A program made the translations under genes and the position numbers. A stretch of DNA of 55,952 bases from an uncultured Clostridia bacterium. Lineage in GTDB: Bacteria > Bacillota > Clostridia > Oscillospirales > Ruminococcaceae. The notes beneath the pieces are model-generated. The model did not search any database, had not been told where the DNA came from, and saw nothing but the letters and a program-made list of their open reading frames with translations. The stretch covers positions 1-55,952 of the forward strand of contig CALCUE010000048.1 of assembly GCA_937906945.1 (NCBI GenBank). The letters are read 5' to 3'. How positions within the stretch are numbered: position 1 is the first letter of the stretch; every line of letters starts with the position of its first letter. This document shows, in pieces, positions 24,002 through 32,015 of the stretch.

Positions 24002-25579
24002 GTGGGGGAAACATCTACACGGGAAAGCGGAGCTCCGTATGTAATAGAAATGCGAAATATCACAAAAGAGTTCCCCGGTATTCGTGCGAACGACAATATT
24101 ACCCTGCAACTGAAACGCGGTGAGATCCATGCCTTGCTTGGTGAAAACGGCGCGGGCAAATCGACACTGATGAGCATTTTGTTCGGACTGTATCAACCGG
24201 ATCAGGGAGAAATTTATCGCAACGGGGAAAAGGTACAGATCAACGATCCGAATGACGCGACCGCTCTCGGTATCGGTATGGTGCACCAGCATTTCAAATT
24301 GGTTGAGTGCTTTTCTGCTTTGGATAACATCATTCTTGGTGCGGAGGATACTCGTTTCGGTTTTATTCAGAAAAAGACTGCCCGTGACAAAGTGATCAAT
24401 CTTTCCGAAACCTATGGACTTCACATTGATCCGGACGCCCTGATCGAGGATATGACGGTTGGTATGCAGCAGCGTGTGGAAATTCTCAAGATGCTCTACC
24501 GTAACAATGAGGTTCTTATTTTCGATGAGCCGACGGCTGTTCTGACCCCGCAGGAAATCGACGAGCTGATGCACATCATGCGTGGTCTGGCAAAAGAGGG
24601 AAAATCCATTCTGTTCATCACCCATAAGCTGAACGAAATCATGGCGGTGGCGGATCGCTGCAGCGTTCTGCGCAAAGGAAAATACATTGGAACGGTTGAT
24701 ATCGCCGACACCAATAAGCAGGAACTTTCGGATATGATGGTTGGCCGTTCGGTTCAGCTTGTCGTGGATAAATGTGATGCCACGCCCGGTGACGTAGTCC
24801 TTTCCGTCCGTGATTTTACCATAAAAAGCAAAACACATAAAAAAGCCGCGGTGCGGAACGTTTCATTTGACGTCCACGCGGGAGAAATCGTTTGTATCGC
24901 CGGTATCGATGGCAACGGACAGACGGAACTGGTTTACGGCTTGACGGGTATGGAACCGGCAACTACGGGAAAAGTTTCGCTGAACGGAAACGATATTACA
25001 AAAGCTACGGTGCGGCAGAGAAGTGACGCCGGAATGGCTCATATTCCGGAGGATCGGCATAAACACGGACTGGTTCTTGATTATTCGTTGGAAGAAAACA
25101 TGGTTTTGCAGCGGTATCTGGAGGATCAGTTCCAACAGCACGGTTTTATCCGCTTTGACGAAGTCCGTACATACGCGGAGTCCCTGATTGAAAAATTCGA
25201 CGTTCGAAGCGGACAGGGTGCGGCTACGACGGTTCGTTCCATGTCCGGCGGCAACCAGCAAAAAGCCATTGTCGCGAGGGAGATGTCCCGTGAGCACGAT
25301 TTGCTCGTCGCGGTTCAGCCGACTCGTGGACTGGACGTTGGCGCCATTGAGTTTATTCATAAAGAAATCGTTAAAGAGAGAGACGCCGGCAACGCGATTC
25401 TCCTTGTGTCTTTCGAGTTGGAGGAGGTTATGAACCTCTCCGATCGGATCCTTGTTATGTACGAGGGAGAGATCGTCGGCGAGTTTGACCCCAAAACCGT
25501 TGATATTCAGACGCTTGGTCTTTATATGGCCGGTACCTGCCGGGATAAAGTCGGAGAGGAGGACAGCGTAAATGAATAA
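24002..25579 (+). CDS. Nucleoside ABC transporter ATPase (NupO/YufO-like)
   Basis: 525 residues with two ATP-binding cassettes in tandem, the architecture of ribose and BMP-type nucleoside importers. The first has GENGAGKST, the degenerate signature DMTVGMQQRVEIL and LIFDEPTAVL; the second has DGNGQTEL in place of Walker A, SGGNQQKAIVAREM and AVQPTRGLDVG. The second site is degenerate, as usual for the family. The start is the GTG at 24002 (GETSTRESGAPY) after GAAGGGA; the frame extends upstream through the hairpin region but without a ribosome site. Overlaps the first permease by 8 bp. Confidence 0.93.
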   Translation: MGETSTRESGAPYVIEMRNITKEFPGIRANDNITLQLKRGEIHALLGENGAGKSTLMSILFGLYQPDQGEIYRNGEKVQINDPNDATALGIGMVHQHFKLVECFSALDNIILGAEDTRFGFIQKKTARDKVINLSETYGLHIDPDALIEDMTVGMQQRVEILKMLYRNNEVLIFDEPTAVLTPQEIDELMHIMRGLAKEGKSILFITHKLNEIMAVADRCSVLRKGKYIGTVDIADTNKQELSDMMVGRSVQLVVDKCDATPGDVVLSVRDFTIKSKTHKKAAVRNVSFDVHAGEIVCIAGIDGNGQTELVYGLTGMEPATTGKVSLNGNDITKATVRQRSDAGMAHIPEDRHKHGLVLDYSLEENMVLQRYLEDQFQQHGFIRFDEVRTYAESLIEKFDVRSGQGAATTVRSMSGGNQQKAIVAREMSREHDLLVAVQPTRGLDVGAIEFIHKEIVKERDAGNAILLVSFELEEVMNLSDRILVMYEGEIVGEFDPKTVDIQTLGLYMAGTCRDKVGEEDSVNE

Positions 25580-26837
25580 GAAAAATACACAGCTTTCACA
25601 GCAGGCGAAGAAACCGTTTCAGAATTTTTGGCAGAAGGAAGCGACGCAGTCCATTCTTTCCTCGCTGCTTTGTATTCTGGCGGGAATTCTGATCGGCTTT
25701 GTCGTTATGCTGATCATCGCGTTGGCCAGCAACGGGAAAATTACCGTTTCCGACGCCTTCTCCGGACTTGCCACCCTTCTTTTTGGTCCGTTTTCCAGTG
25801 GCTCGGCAAGATCCATCGTGACCAATTTCGGCGATATGATTTTCTATGCGTCGCCGCTGATCATGACGGGCTTATCGGTGGCCATCGCGTTCAAAACCGG
25901 ACTTTTTAACATCGGCGCCCCGGGACAGTTCCTGATGGGAACAGCGGGTTCATTGGCAGTGGCTCTCAGTCTTCGGACCGAGGGCGGTGTTTCCGGCCTT
26001 TTGGTTTGGTTCCTTGCCGTTCTGACCGGCGTTATGCTCGGTATGATCTGGGGAGCGATTCCCGGCCTTTTCAAAGCAATGTTAGGCGTCAATGAGGTTA
26101 TTGTCTGTATCATGACGAACTGGATCGCCGCCAACCTTGTCAGTTATTTCTTCAGCATTATGCCGGATATGATCAACACCGGACATGGAAAATCCGGTTA
26201 CCTGATCACGACACGCATGACGGGCAACGGTACACCGAAGCTCGGTTTGGATATGATTTTCAAAGATTCCTATATTGATATGAGCTTTTTGATCGCCGTG
26301 CTCATCGCTGTGGTTGTTTATATCGTGATCAACAAAACGACCTTCGGCTATGAACTGAAAGCGTGCGGTTATAACCGGAACGCCGCCAAATATGCCGGTA
26401 TGAACGAAAAACGCAATATCATTCTTTCCATGGCCATCGCCGGTGGATTGGCCGCTTTAGGCGGAGCGCTCTATTACTTGAACCCCGGTATTGAATTCAA
26501 ATTTTCTTCCGCTTACAGCAAACTTCCGGACTACGGTTTCAACGGAATTCCGGTCGCTCTTCTCGCCTCCAATAACCCCATTGGCGTGATTTTCTCCGGA
26601 CTGTTTTTGCGCTATCTCGGTCAGGGCGGTGACAACCTAGTTTCCTGTGGCTATAACCGCTATATTTCGGATATCATCATCGCGTTGACCATTTATTTTG
26701 CCGGTTTTTCTAAATTGATCCGTTCGATTTTGAAGTCGAAGATCAAAGCCGCTGTTGCGACGACGACAACGCCGGAACCGAAACAGACGACGGATTCTAC
26801 GGCAACAGAAGCTGACAACCAGAAGAAGGAGGGATAA
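25572..26837 (+). CDS. Nucleoside ABC transporter permease 1 (NupP/YufP-like)
   Basis: 421 residues with about ten hydrophobic helices of the BPD_transp_2 (LivH/RbsC) family. Marks: GLSVAIAFKTGLFNIGAPGQFLMGT, GVNEVIVCIMTNWIA and the EAA-like GYELKACGYNRNAAKYAGMN coupling loop. The C-terminal about 35 residues are a Thr/Lys-rich cytoplasmic tail. Pairs with the next permease and the upstream double ATPase. Confidence 0.93.
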   Translation: MNKKNTQLSQQAKKPFQNFWQKEATQSILSSLLCILAGILIGFVVMLIIALASNGKITVSDAFSGLATLLFGPFSSGSARSIVTNFGDMIFYASPLIMTGLSVAIAFKTGLFNIGAPGQFLMGTAGSLAVALSLRTEGGVSGLLVWFLAVLTGVMLGMIWGAIPGLFKAMLGVNEVIVCIMTNWIAANLVSYFFSIMPDMINTGHGKSGYLITTRMTGNGTPKLGLDMIFKDSYIDMSFLIAVLIAVVVYIVINKTTFGYELKACGYNRNAAKYAGMNEKRNIILSMAIAGGLAALGGALYYLNPGIEFKFSSAYSKLPDYGFNGIPVALLASNNPIGVIFSGLFLRYLGQGGDNLVSCGYNRYISDIIIALTIYFAGFSKLIRSILKSKIKAAVATTTTPEPKQTTDSTATEADNQKKEG

Positions 26838-26840
26838 ACC

Positions 26841-27794
26841 ATGATATTTCTGATCCAGAAAACTTTGATTTATACGATTCCACTGTTGGTTGTCGCTTTG
26901 GCCGGTATGTTCGCGGAGCGAAGCGGTATTATCAACCTGGCTCTCGAAGGAGAAATGGTGTTCGGCGCTTTTTGCGGTGCTTTGGCTGTCTATCTTTTCC
27001 AGACGAATCAGATCCTTCTTGATCAACCGCAGCTCATGTTTGTTCTGGCGATGCTGATAGCGACTGTCGCCGGCGCGCTCTATTCCTTGCTTCTTTCTTT
27101 CTCCGCCATCAAATTGAAAGCGGACCAGACCATTGGCGGTACGGCGCTTAATATGTTGGCGCCCGCCATTGTCAATACGCTTGCGCTGGCGTTCTTTAAT
27201 CAGGAAAAACTGGTCATGCCGCTTTCGACGAATTTCGTTTTTATTAACGAAAACGCCAGCGGGTTCGTGCGTATCTTTACCGATAAAGCGTATCTTTCCA
27301 CATATATTATGATCGTTGTTTTTATCGCGCTTTCGATCTGGATTTATAAAACCAGGACCGGTATGAGATTGCGTGCCTGCGGCGAACATCCACAGGCGGC
27401 AGACAGCGTAGGCATCAACGTGGCGGCCATGCGTTACCTTGGTACGACCATTTCCGGCGCGCTTGCCGGTTGCGGCGGTTATATTTATATCGCGACGACG
27501 GCAGGTGGTACGGCGGAAAGCACCGTTGCTGGAATGGGCTTCCTTGCGCTTGCCATCATGATTTTCGGTAACTGGAAACCGGTAGGGATCGCCTTCGGCG
27601 CATTGATGTTTGGCTTCTTGCGGTGCATCGGAGCGGTTTCCTCTTCCATTGCCGTTCTGCAGAATCTTGGTTTGCCGATGTATTTTTATAATATCATTCC
27701 CTATGTCGCCGTACTGGTCGTCCTTGCGCTGACGACGAAGAAATCCGGTTGCCCCAAAGCGGAGGGTATTCCTTACGACAAAGGACAACGGTAA
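26841..27794 (+). CDS. Nucleoside ABC transporter permease 2 (NupQ/YufQ-like)
   Basis: 317 residues, BPD_transp_2 family, about eight to nine helices. The opening helix is followed by AERSGIINLALEGEMVFGAF, then QTIGGTALNMLAPAI, the coupling loop MRLRACGEHPQAADSVGIN and GMGFLALAIMIFGNWKP. With permease 1 it forms the heterodimeric membrane channel. Only 3 bp separate it from permease 1. Confidence 0.93.
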   Translation: MIFLIQKTLIYTIPLLVVALAGMFAERSGIINLALEGEMVFGAFCGALAVYLFQTNQILLDQPQLMFVLAMLIATVAGALYSLLLSFSAIKLKADQTIGGTALNMLAPAIVNTLALAFFNQEKLVMPLSTNFVFINENASGFVRIFTDKAYLSTYIMIVVFIALSIWIYKTRTGMRLRACGEHPQAADSVGINVAAMRYLGTTISGALAGCGGYIYIATTAGGTAESTVAGMGFLALAIMIFGNWKPVGIAFGALMFGFLRCIGAVSSSIAVLQNLGLPMYFYNIIPYVAVLVVLALTTKKSGCPKAEGIPYDKGQR

Positions 27795-27856
27795 TCGGTC
27801 TTTTACACGGGATTGCCTTCGGACGGTCCCGTGTGTTTTTTCAAAGAGGTTTTTAT

Positions 27857-29158
27857 ATGAGAATGTATGATATTATCAAGAAAAAAAGAGACGGCGGTCA
27901 TTTGGATGAGGCGGAAATCCGCTTTTTCGTCGAAGGGATCACCGACGGTTCTATTCCCGACTACCAGGCGTCCGCTCTTTGCATGGCAATCTATTACCAG
28001 GGAATGGATGTCACGGAAACCACAGCCTTGACGTTAGCTATCCGGGATTCCGGAGAAAGACTTGCGTTTCCGAGTATACAGGGCGTGCGGGTCGATAAAC
28101 ATTCAACAGGCGGAGTTGGGGATAAGACCAGTCTGATCATCGCTCCGATCGTCGCTTCCCTGGGCGTCAAAGTCGCTAAAGTTAGCGGACGCGGGTTGGG
28201 ACATACCGGTGGCACTGTTGATAAACTGGAATCTATTCAAGGCTTTCGGACGGCGCTTTCTACGGAGGAATTTGAACGGATCGTCAACGAAAACGGCATC
28301 GCGATCGCCGGACAGAGTGCGGCCATCGCTCCCGCGGACAAAAAGCTTTATGCGCTGAGAGACGTCACTGCGACCGTGGACAGTATGCCGCTGATCGCTT
28401 CCAGCATCATGGGAAAAAAGCTCGCGGCGGATGATGACGCCATTGTGCTTGACGTTAAAACGGGCAGTGGTTCGTTTATGAAGACGCTGGAGGCTTCCAA
28501 AGAACTGGCGGAACTGATGGTCGGCATAGGAAAACGGGCAGGGAAGAAAATTACCGCCCTTATCACCAATATGGATGTTCCGCTCGGAAACGCTATCGGA
28601 AATTCGTTGGAAGTAAAAGAGGCCATCGCGACGTTATCGGGGAAAGGCCCGGAAGATCTGACTGAGGTTTGCGTGACGCTGGCGACAGAAATGCTTTTCC
28701 TCGCGGAAAAAGGAGACCGTGAAACCTGCGAAACGCTTGTGCGGAAGGCTATCGCTGACCGATCGGCCTTATCGACCTTTGCCGCGATGGTAGCGGCGCA
28801 AGGCGGCGATTCCGCTTGGATCGAGCATCCCGAACTTTTCCCGACGGCAAAATATGAATATACGGTTCGGGCACCCAAAGACGCCTATATCGCTTCGGTC
28901 GATACAGAGGGCTATGGTATCGCGAGCCTTTTGCTTGGAGCGGGCAGAAATACTACGGAAGACAGCATTGATTACGCGGCGGGGATTATGCTTTGTGCCA
29001 AGGTAGGGGACTACGTGAAACAAGGCGATCCGATTGCCGTGTTATATACGGAAAAAGAGGAGCGTCTGCCGGCGGCTGAGGAAAAACTTTTGGCATCGAC
29101 GACTTTTTCCGATGAAAAACCGGAAGCTCCGACGCTTGTTTTCGGACGGGTTGAGTAA
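27857..29158 (+). CDS. pdp: Pyrimidine-nucleoside phosphorylase
   Basis: 433 residues, thymidine/pyrimidine phosphorylase family (glycosyltransferase family 3 fold). Signature VSGRGLGHTGGTVDKLESI, phosphate loop KHSTGGVGDKTSL, and the C-terminal PYNP domain. It splits uridine, deoxyuridine and thymidine to base plus sugar-1-phosphate, feeding the phosphopentomutase half encoded in the same locus. The start is the ATG (MRMYDIIKKKRDGG) after AAAGAGG; an upstream in-frame extension overlaps the permease gene without a ribosome site. Confidence 0.95.
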   Translation: MRMYDIIKKKRDGGHLDEAEIRFFVEGITDGSIPDYQASALCMAIYYQGMDVTETTALTLAIRDSGERLAFPSIQGVRVDKHSTGGVGDKTSLIIAPIVASLGVKVAKVSGRGLGHTGGTVDKLESIQGFRTALSTEEFERIVNENGIAIAGQSAAIAPADKKLYALRDVTATVDSMPLIASSIMGKKLAADDDAIVLDVKTGSGSFMKTLEASKELAELMVGIGKRAGKKITALITNMDVPLGNAIGNSLEVKEAIATLSGKGPEDLTEVCVTLATEMLFLAEKGDRETCETLVRKAIADRSALSTFAAMVAAQGGDSAWIEHPELFPTAKYEYTVRAPKDAYIASVDTEGYGIASLLLGAGRNTTEDSIDYAAGIMLCAKVGDYVKQGDPIAVLYTEKEERLPAAEEKLLASTTFSDEKPEAPTLVFGRVE

Positions 29159-29198
29159 CCGGGTAAGTGGTCAACCACATAAAAAAGGAGGATAATCT

Positions 29199-29795
29199 GT
29201 GGCAAAGCTATATTTCAAATTCGGCACCATGGGCTGTTCCAAAACAGCGCAGGCCTTGATCACGAAATTCAATTATGAAGAACGGGGCATGAAAGTGCTT
29301 CTTTTGAAGCCGGCGGTCGATACACGGGACGGCAGTACTGTTGTCCGTTCTCGTATCGGACTGGAAGCGGAAGCGGTTATTCTGCCGTCAGGGAAAGATG
29401 CTTATCAGATGTACGTGGATTCTTATAAAGATTGTCAAGTCATCATTGTGGACGAATGTCAGTTTCTTGATCCAGAGCAGGTGGATCAGCTGTCGCAAAT
29501 TGTCATTGATTTTTCCATTCCGGTTCTGTGCTTTGGGCTGAGCACCGATTTTTTGACGCATCTGTTCCCGGGAAGCCGGCGACTTTTCGAGATCGCACAA
29601 TCTATCACCGAGATCAAATCCGTTTGTCAGTGCGGAGCGAAAGCGACGGTCAACGCCCGCTTTGATGATCAGGGCAACGTATTATATAGCGGGGAACAGG
29701 TGGTTTTGGGCGGCAATGACCGTTATACCGCCATGTGCCGCCCCTGCTGGCTGAAACGGAAAGCCGAGCAGGAAGCGAAGGGAATTTATACTTGA
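29199..29795 (+). CDS. tdk: Thymidine kinase
   Basis: 198 residues, type II thymidine kinase. P-loop FGTMGCSKT, VVRSRIGLEAEA lasso region, VIIVDECQFLD Walker B, and a structural zinc site (CQCG ... CRPC). It phosphorylates thymidine or deoxyuridine imported by the upstream transporter. GTG start with GGAGGA 6-7 nt upstream. Last gene of the nucleoside operon, followed by a strong terminator. Confidence 0.95.
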   Translation: MAKLYFKFGTMGCSKTAQALITKFNYEERGMKVLLLKPAVDTRDGSTVVRSRIGLEAEAVILPSGKDAYQMYVDSYKDCQVIIVDECQFLDPEQVDQLSQIVIDFSIPVLCFGLSTDFLTHLFPGSRRLFEIAQSITEIKSVCQCGAKATVNARFDDQGNVLYSGEQVVLGGNDRYTAMCRPCWLKRKAEQEAKGIYT

Positions 29796-29806
29796 TAATA
29801 AATAGA

Positions 29807-29833
29807 AAAGCCCGCCAGCGGCGGGCTTTTTTG
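29807..29833 (+). terminator. Terminator of the nucleoside operon
   Basis: A 10-bp GC-rich stem (29808-29817 with 29821-29830), 3-nt loop, followed by a T-run. The A-run before it would also serve the convergent gene ending at 29838. Confidence 0.92.
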
Positions 29834-29837
29834 ATGC

Positions 29838-30503
29838 TCAATTCTTTTCATCCGGAGAGATGATTTCAAAACAGAGAACAGAATCATCATAATCCGGAAT
29901 CGGTGTGTCATCTTCTTCAAAAATATCATATTGACTAAGGGAAACAATAACCCATCCATCTTCATAACCGAAAAAGAAAAGATATCGGTCCCCATAACGG
30001 AATTTCAATGCTTCCGGCATTCGGCCATTAAAACGAATACTGGTCAGTGATACGTGAATGTCTTCGGGAGGTGTTAATCTTCGGTTATAAACAGAAGGAT
30101 TAAAGGAAGAAACGGTTCCTATTTCCAAACATTCGTGGAAACTTTCAATGCTGTAATAGTCGGGTCGGCCTTTAAATTTTATGAGAATTTCACCGCAATC
30201 ACAGCTTCCTTCATTTACCATCCAGAAATCACGATCATCGTTATTAAAAAGAATGTATTCAATTTCTCCGGAAAGCGCGCCGGCGATATCGTCGATGATA
30301 AGATCCACTTTTCCGATCGTATCGCCGTTTTGCCAGGCCTTAACGGCGTTTTCCGGATCGATATAGGCATGGGTCATTTCGTGGCATTTTGAACACCGTA
30401 CCTCAAAGTCATCCACAAAGTCAACGATCATTTCCGGGCGTCCGCCACATTGACAATCTTTGCAATCCGATAAATCATCATCAAGAAACCGATAGCCGGG
30501 CAT
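29838..30503 (-). CDS. Hypothetical protein with N-terminal Lar-type zinc ribbon
   Basis: 221 residues. Residues about 14-58 form a zinc ribbon of the restriction-alleviation (Lar) type: CKDCQCGGRPEM, then VRCSKCHEMT and the typical 'AVKAWQNG' end. A second CDCGE pair occurs near residue 100. The rest is an acidic alpha/beta domain rich in aromatics that I do not recognise. ATG with AAAGGAGG. A single gene between two terminators. Confidence 0.65.
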   Translation of the reverse strand: MPGYRFLDDDLSDCKDCQCGGRPEMIVDFVDDFEVRCSKCHEMTHAYIDPENAVKAWQNGDTIGKVDLIIDDIAGALSGEIEYILFNNDDRDFWMVNEGSCDCGEILIKFKGRPDYYSIESFHECLEIGTVSSFNPSVYNRRLTPPEDIHVSLTSIRFNGRMPEALKFRYGDRYLFFFGYEDGWVIVSLSQYDIFEEDDTPIPDYDDSVLCFEIISPDEKN

Positions 30504-30534
30504 AGGATCCTCCTTTTAGCGGTTGAATATAACG

Positions 30535-30564
30535 AAAAAGCTTTGCGGCCGAGCCGCAAGGCTT
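30535..30564 (-). terminator. Terminator of the phosphotransferase gene
   Basis: A 12-bp stem with one G-U pair (30538-30549 with 30553-30564) and a 3-nt loop; T-runs on both sides. It lies about 120 bp after the minus-strand phosphotransferase stop. Confidence 0.8.
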
Positions 30565-30684
30565 TTTTGACATAAATGGTTAATAGCAACAAAACCGGTG
30601 TAATCGTTAAATTTCGTAGCGCAAGGAATAAGTAACTGTGTCCTTTTCTCAAACTGACAAACAGCGAATTAATTCCCCATGTAT

Positions 30685-31668
30685 TTATGTCTGCTGAAAG
30701 AACCCGGCAAAGGGAATATTATGGACAAGGCACTCCATTTCGTCCGCTATGTCTTCCATATCAGGCTCTGCGTTTTCCCGGTGACAGCATTCAAACTCAT
30801 CAACGATGTTCTCAATCAGAACCATATCGATAAATAGCGGAAGCTGATCAATCAGCTCGTCCGAAATATCGGTTTCACTTCGGTATCCGGAAAGAACAGT
30901 ATCAAAGTACTTTTTCATTCCTTTTTTTCGTTTATTGATTCCTTCAAATTGAAACCAGCCCACACCATGCGTCCAAAGATTGGCCAGATCAAACATATAC
31001 CAGCAATGAATACAGTTATCAAAATCGAAAACGGTAATTCTTCCGGTATCCATGTCGATATGGTAGTTGCCATCGCTGAAATCAAAATGAACCAATCCGT
31101 AGGAATTGCTATCCCGAGGAAGTAAGGCAAAGGAATCCAACCGCCGGGAAATTGCTTCCTTCAAGTCTGTGTAGGTATCGGGGATTAATCTGTCAATGTA
31201 TGCCAGATTGTACTTATCAAAATACTGTGGACGGCGACGGACCGGCTGATACTTTTTGGAAAGTGCATGAATCTTACCGATTGTTTTGCCTGTATTGAAG
31301 AAATATTCTTCAAGCGGCACACCGTCCCGATACCGATATCCGTTATCGGAAATCAGCATTCCAGGCGCATATTCAAACAGACTTGCAAATATACCGCCAA
31401 TATGTTCAACAAATTTCCCGTTCACGGATGGAATCACATCCGTCACCGATGCACCGTTAGCCGCAAGGAAGTGTATGAACTCTGTCTCCGCGAAATAGTC
31501 TTCCTCTGTCCGGTCATCAAGCATTGATATGCGCAGAACCCGTTTTTTACCTTCGGCATTTTCAATTACGAAGATACTGTTTCTGCCGCCTTCGTGCTCC
31601 GGTACCTTGCTGACCGACCATGTTTCCGCGCCAAACAGGTTCAGTATTGTTTTGAAATCATTCTCCAT
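30685..31668 (-). CDS. APH-family phosphotransferase, substrate unknown
   Basis: 327 residues of the aminoglycoside phosphotransferase/homoserine kinase II fold. Nucleotide strand region EGGRNSIFVIENAEGKKR, catalytic loop LVHFDFSDGNYHID and metal site VFDFDNC. The 'HFDFSDGN' form is usual in chromosomal sugar, choline or homoserine-kinase-like members rather than resistance enzymes, so drug resistance should not be assumed. ATG with GGAGGAT. Single-gene transcript; no neighbour points to a substrate. Confidence 0.85.
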   Translation of the reverse strand: MENDFKTILNLFGAETWSVSKVPEHEGGRNSIFVIENAEGKKRVLRISMLDDRTEEDYFAETEFIHFLAANGASVTDVIPSVNGKFVEHIGGIFASLFEYAPGMLISDNGYRYRDGVPLEEYFFNTGKTIGKIHALSKKYQPVRRRPQYFDKYNLAYIDRLIPDTYTDLKEAISRRLDSFALLPRDSNSYGLVHFDFSDGNYHIDMDTGRITVFDFDNCIHCWYMFDLANLWTHGVGWFQFEGINKRKKGMKKYFDTVLSGYRSETDISDELIDQLPLFIDMVLIENIVDEFECCHRENAEPDMEDIADEMECLVHNIPFAGFFQQT

Positions 31669-31807
31669 TCAGTATCCTCCTTTATCCAAGTACTAGTTCT
31701 GACTATGCGTAATGCATTTGCGCTCTGCTTCTTGCTTTTCGAGTGTTTTCCAATAACAAATTTCGCTTTGCTTACCTCTTATGTACTATAGATCTTTGTC
31801 GAGAATA

Positions 31808-31850
31808 AAAAGAGGACTCTAATACCTTGTTGATATTAGAGTCCTCTTTT
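31808..31850 (-). terminator. Terminator of tRNA-Pro
   Basis: A 17-bp perfect stem (31808-31824 with 31834-31850) followed on the minus strand by TTTTATT. The stem begins at the last base of the encoded CCA end. Confidence 0.93.
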
Positions 31851-31925
31851 GGTCTGAGTGACGGGACTTGAACCCACGGCCTCTACCACCCCAAGGTAGC
31901 GCGCTACCAACTGCGCCACACCCAG
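31850..31925 (-). tRNA. tRNA-Pro (anticodon GGG)
   Basis: 76 nt including an encoded CCA. The acceptor stem CTGGGTG pairs with CACTCAG (one G-U); the anticodon stem CTACC/GGTAG closes loop TTGGGGT, giving anticodon GGG (Pro, CCC/CCU). The D-arm GCGC/GCGC and T-loop TTCAAGT are intact; discriminator A. It has its own promoter and terminator. Confidence 0.95.
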
Positions 31926-31948
31926 ATGCTGTTTTTTCAGCGAAGATT

Positions 31949-31977
31949 ATTATAGCATAAAAGAAAGAAAAAGGCAA
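31949..31977 (-). promoter_or_regulatory. tRNA-Pro promoter
   Basis: On the minus strand TTGCCT (31972-31977), 17 bp, TATAAT (31949-31954), 23 bp before the tRNA 5' end. The -35 lies inside the terminator hairpin of the LTA-synthase-like gene. Confidence 0.75.
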
Positions 31978-32006
31978 GACTTAAATTGAAAAATCTTGCC
32001 TTTTTT
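31968..32006 (-). terminator. Terminator of the LTA-synthase-like gene
   Basis: A 12-bp stem (31968-31979 with 31994-32005) with a 14-nt AT-rich loop and a T-run on the minus strand, 10 bp after the gene stop. It shares sequence with the tRNA-Pro -35. Confidence 0.85.
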
Positions 32007-32015
32007 ATAAAATAA

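Noticed and set aside
26637..27788. 383-codon minus-strand frame over the permease gene
   Set aside because: Antisense to a permease with intact family motifs; no ribosome site and arginine/His-rich noise.
30685..31668. Aminoglycoside resistance gene
   Set aside because: The kinase fold is present, but the catalytic loop HFDFSDGN is that of chromosomal sugar/choline/homoserine kinase-like members and no mobile context surrounds it.
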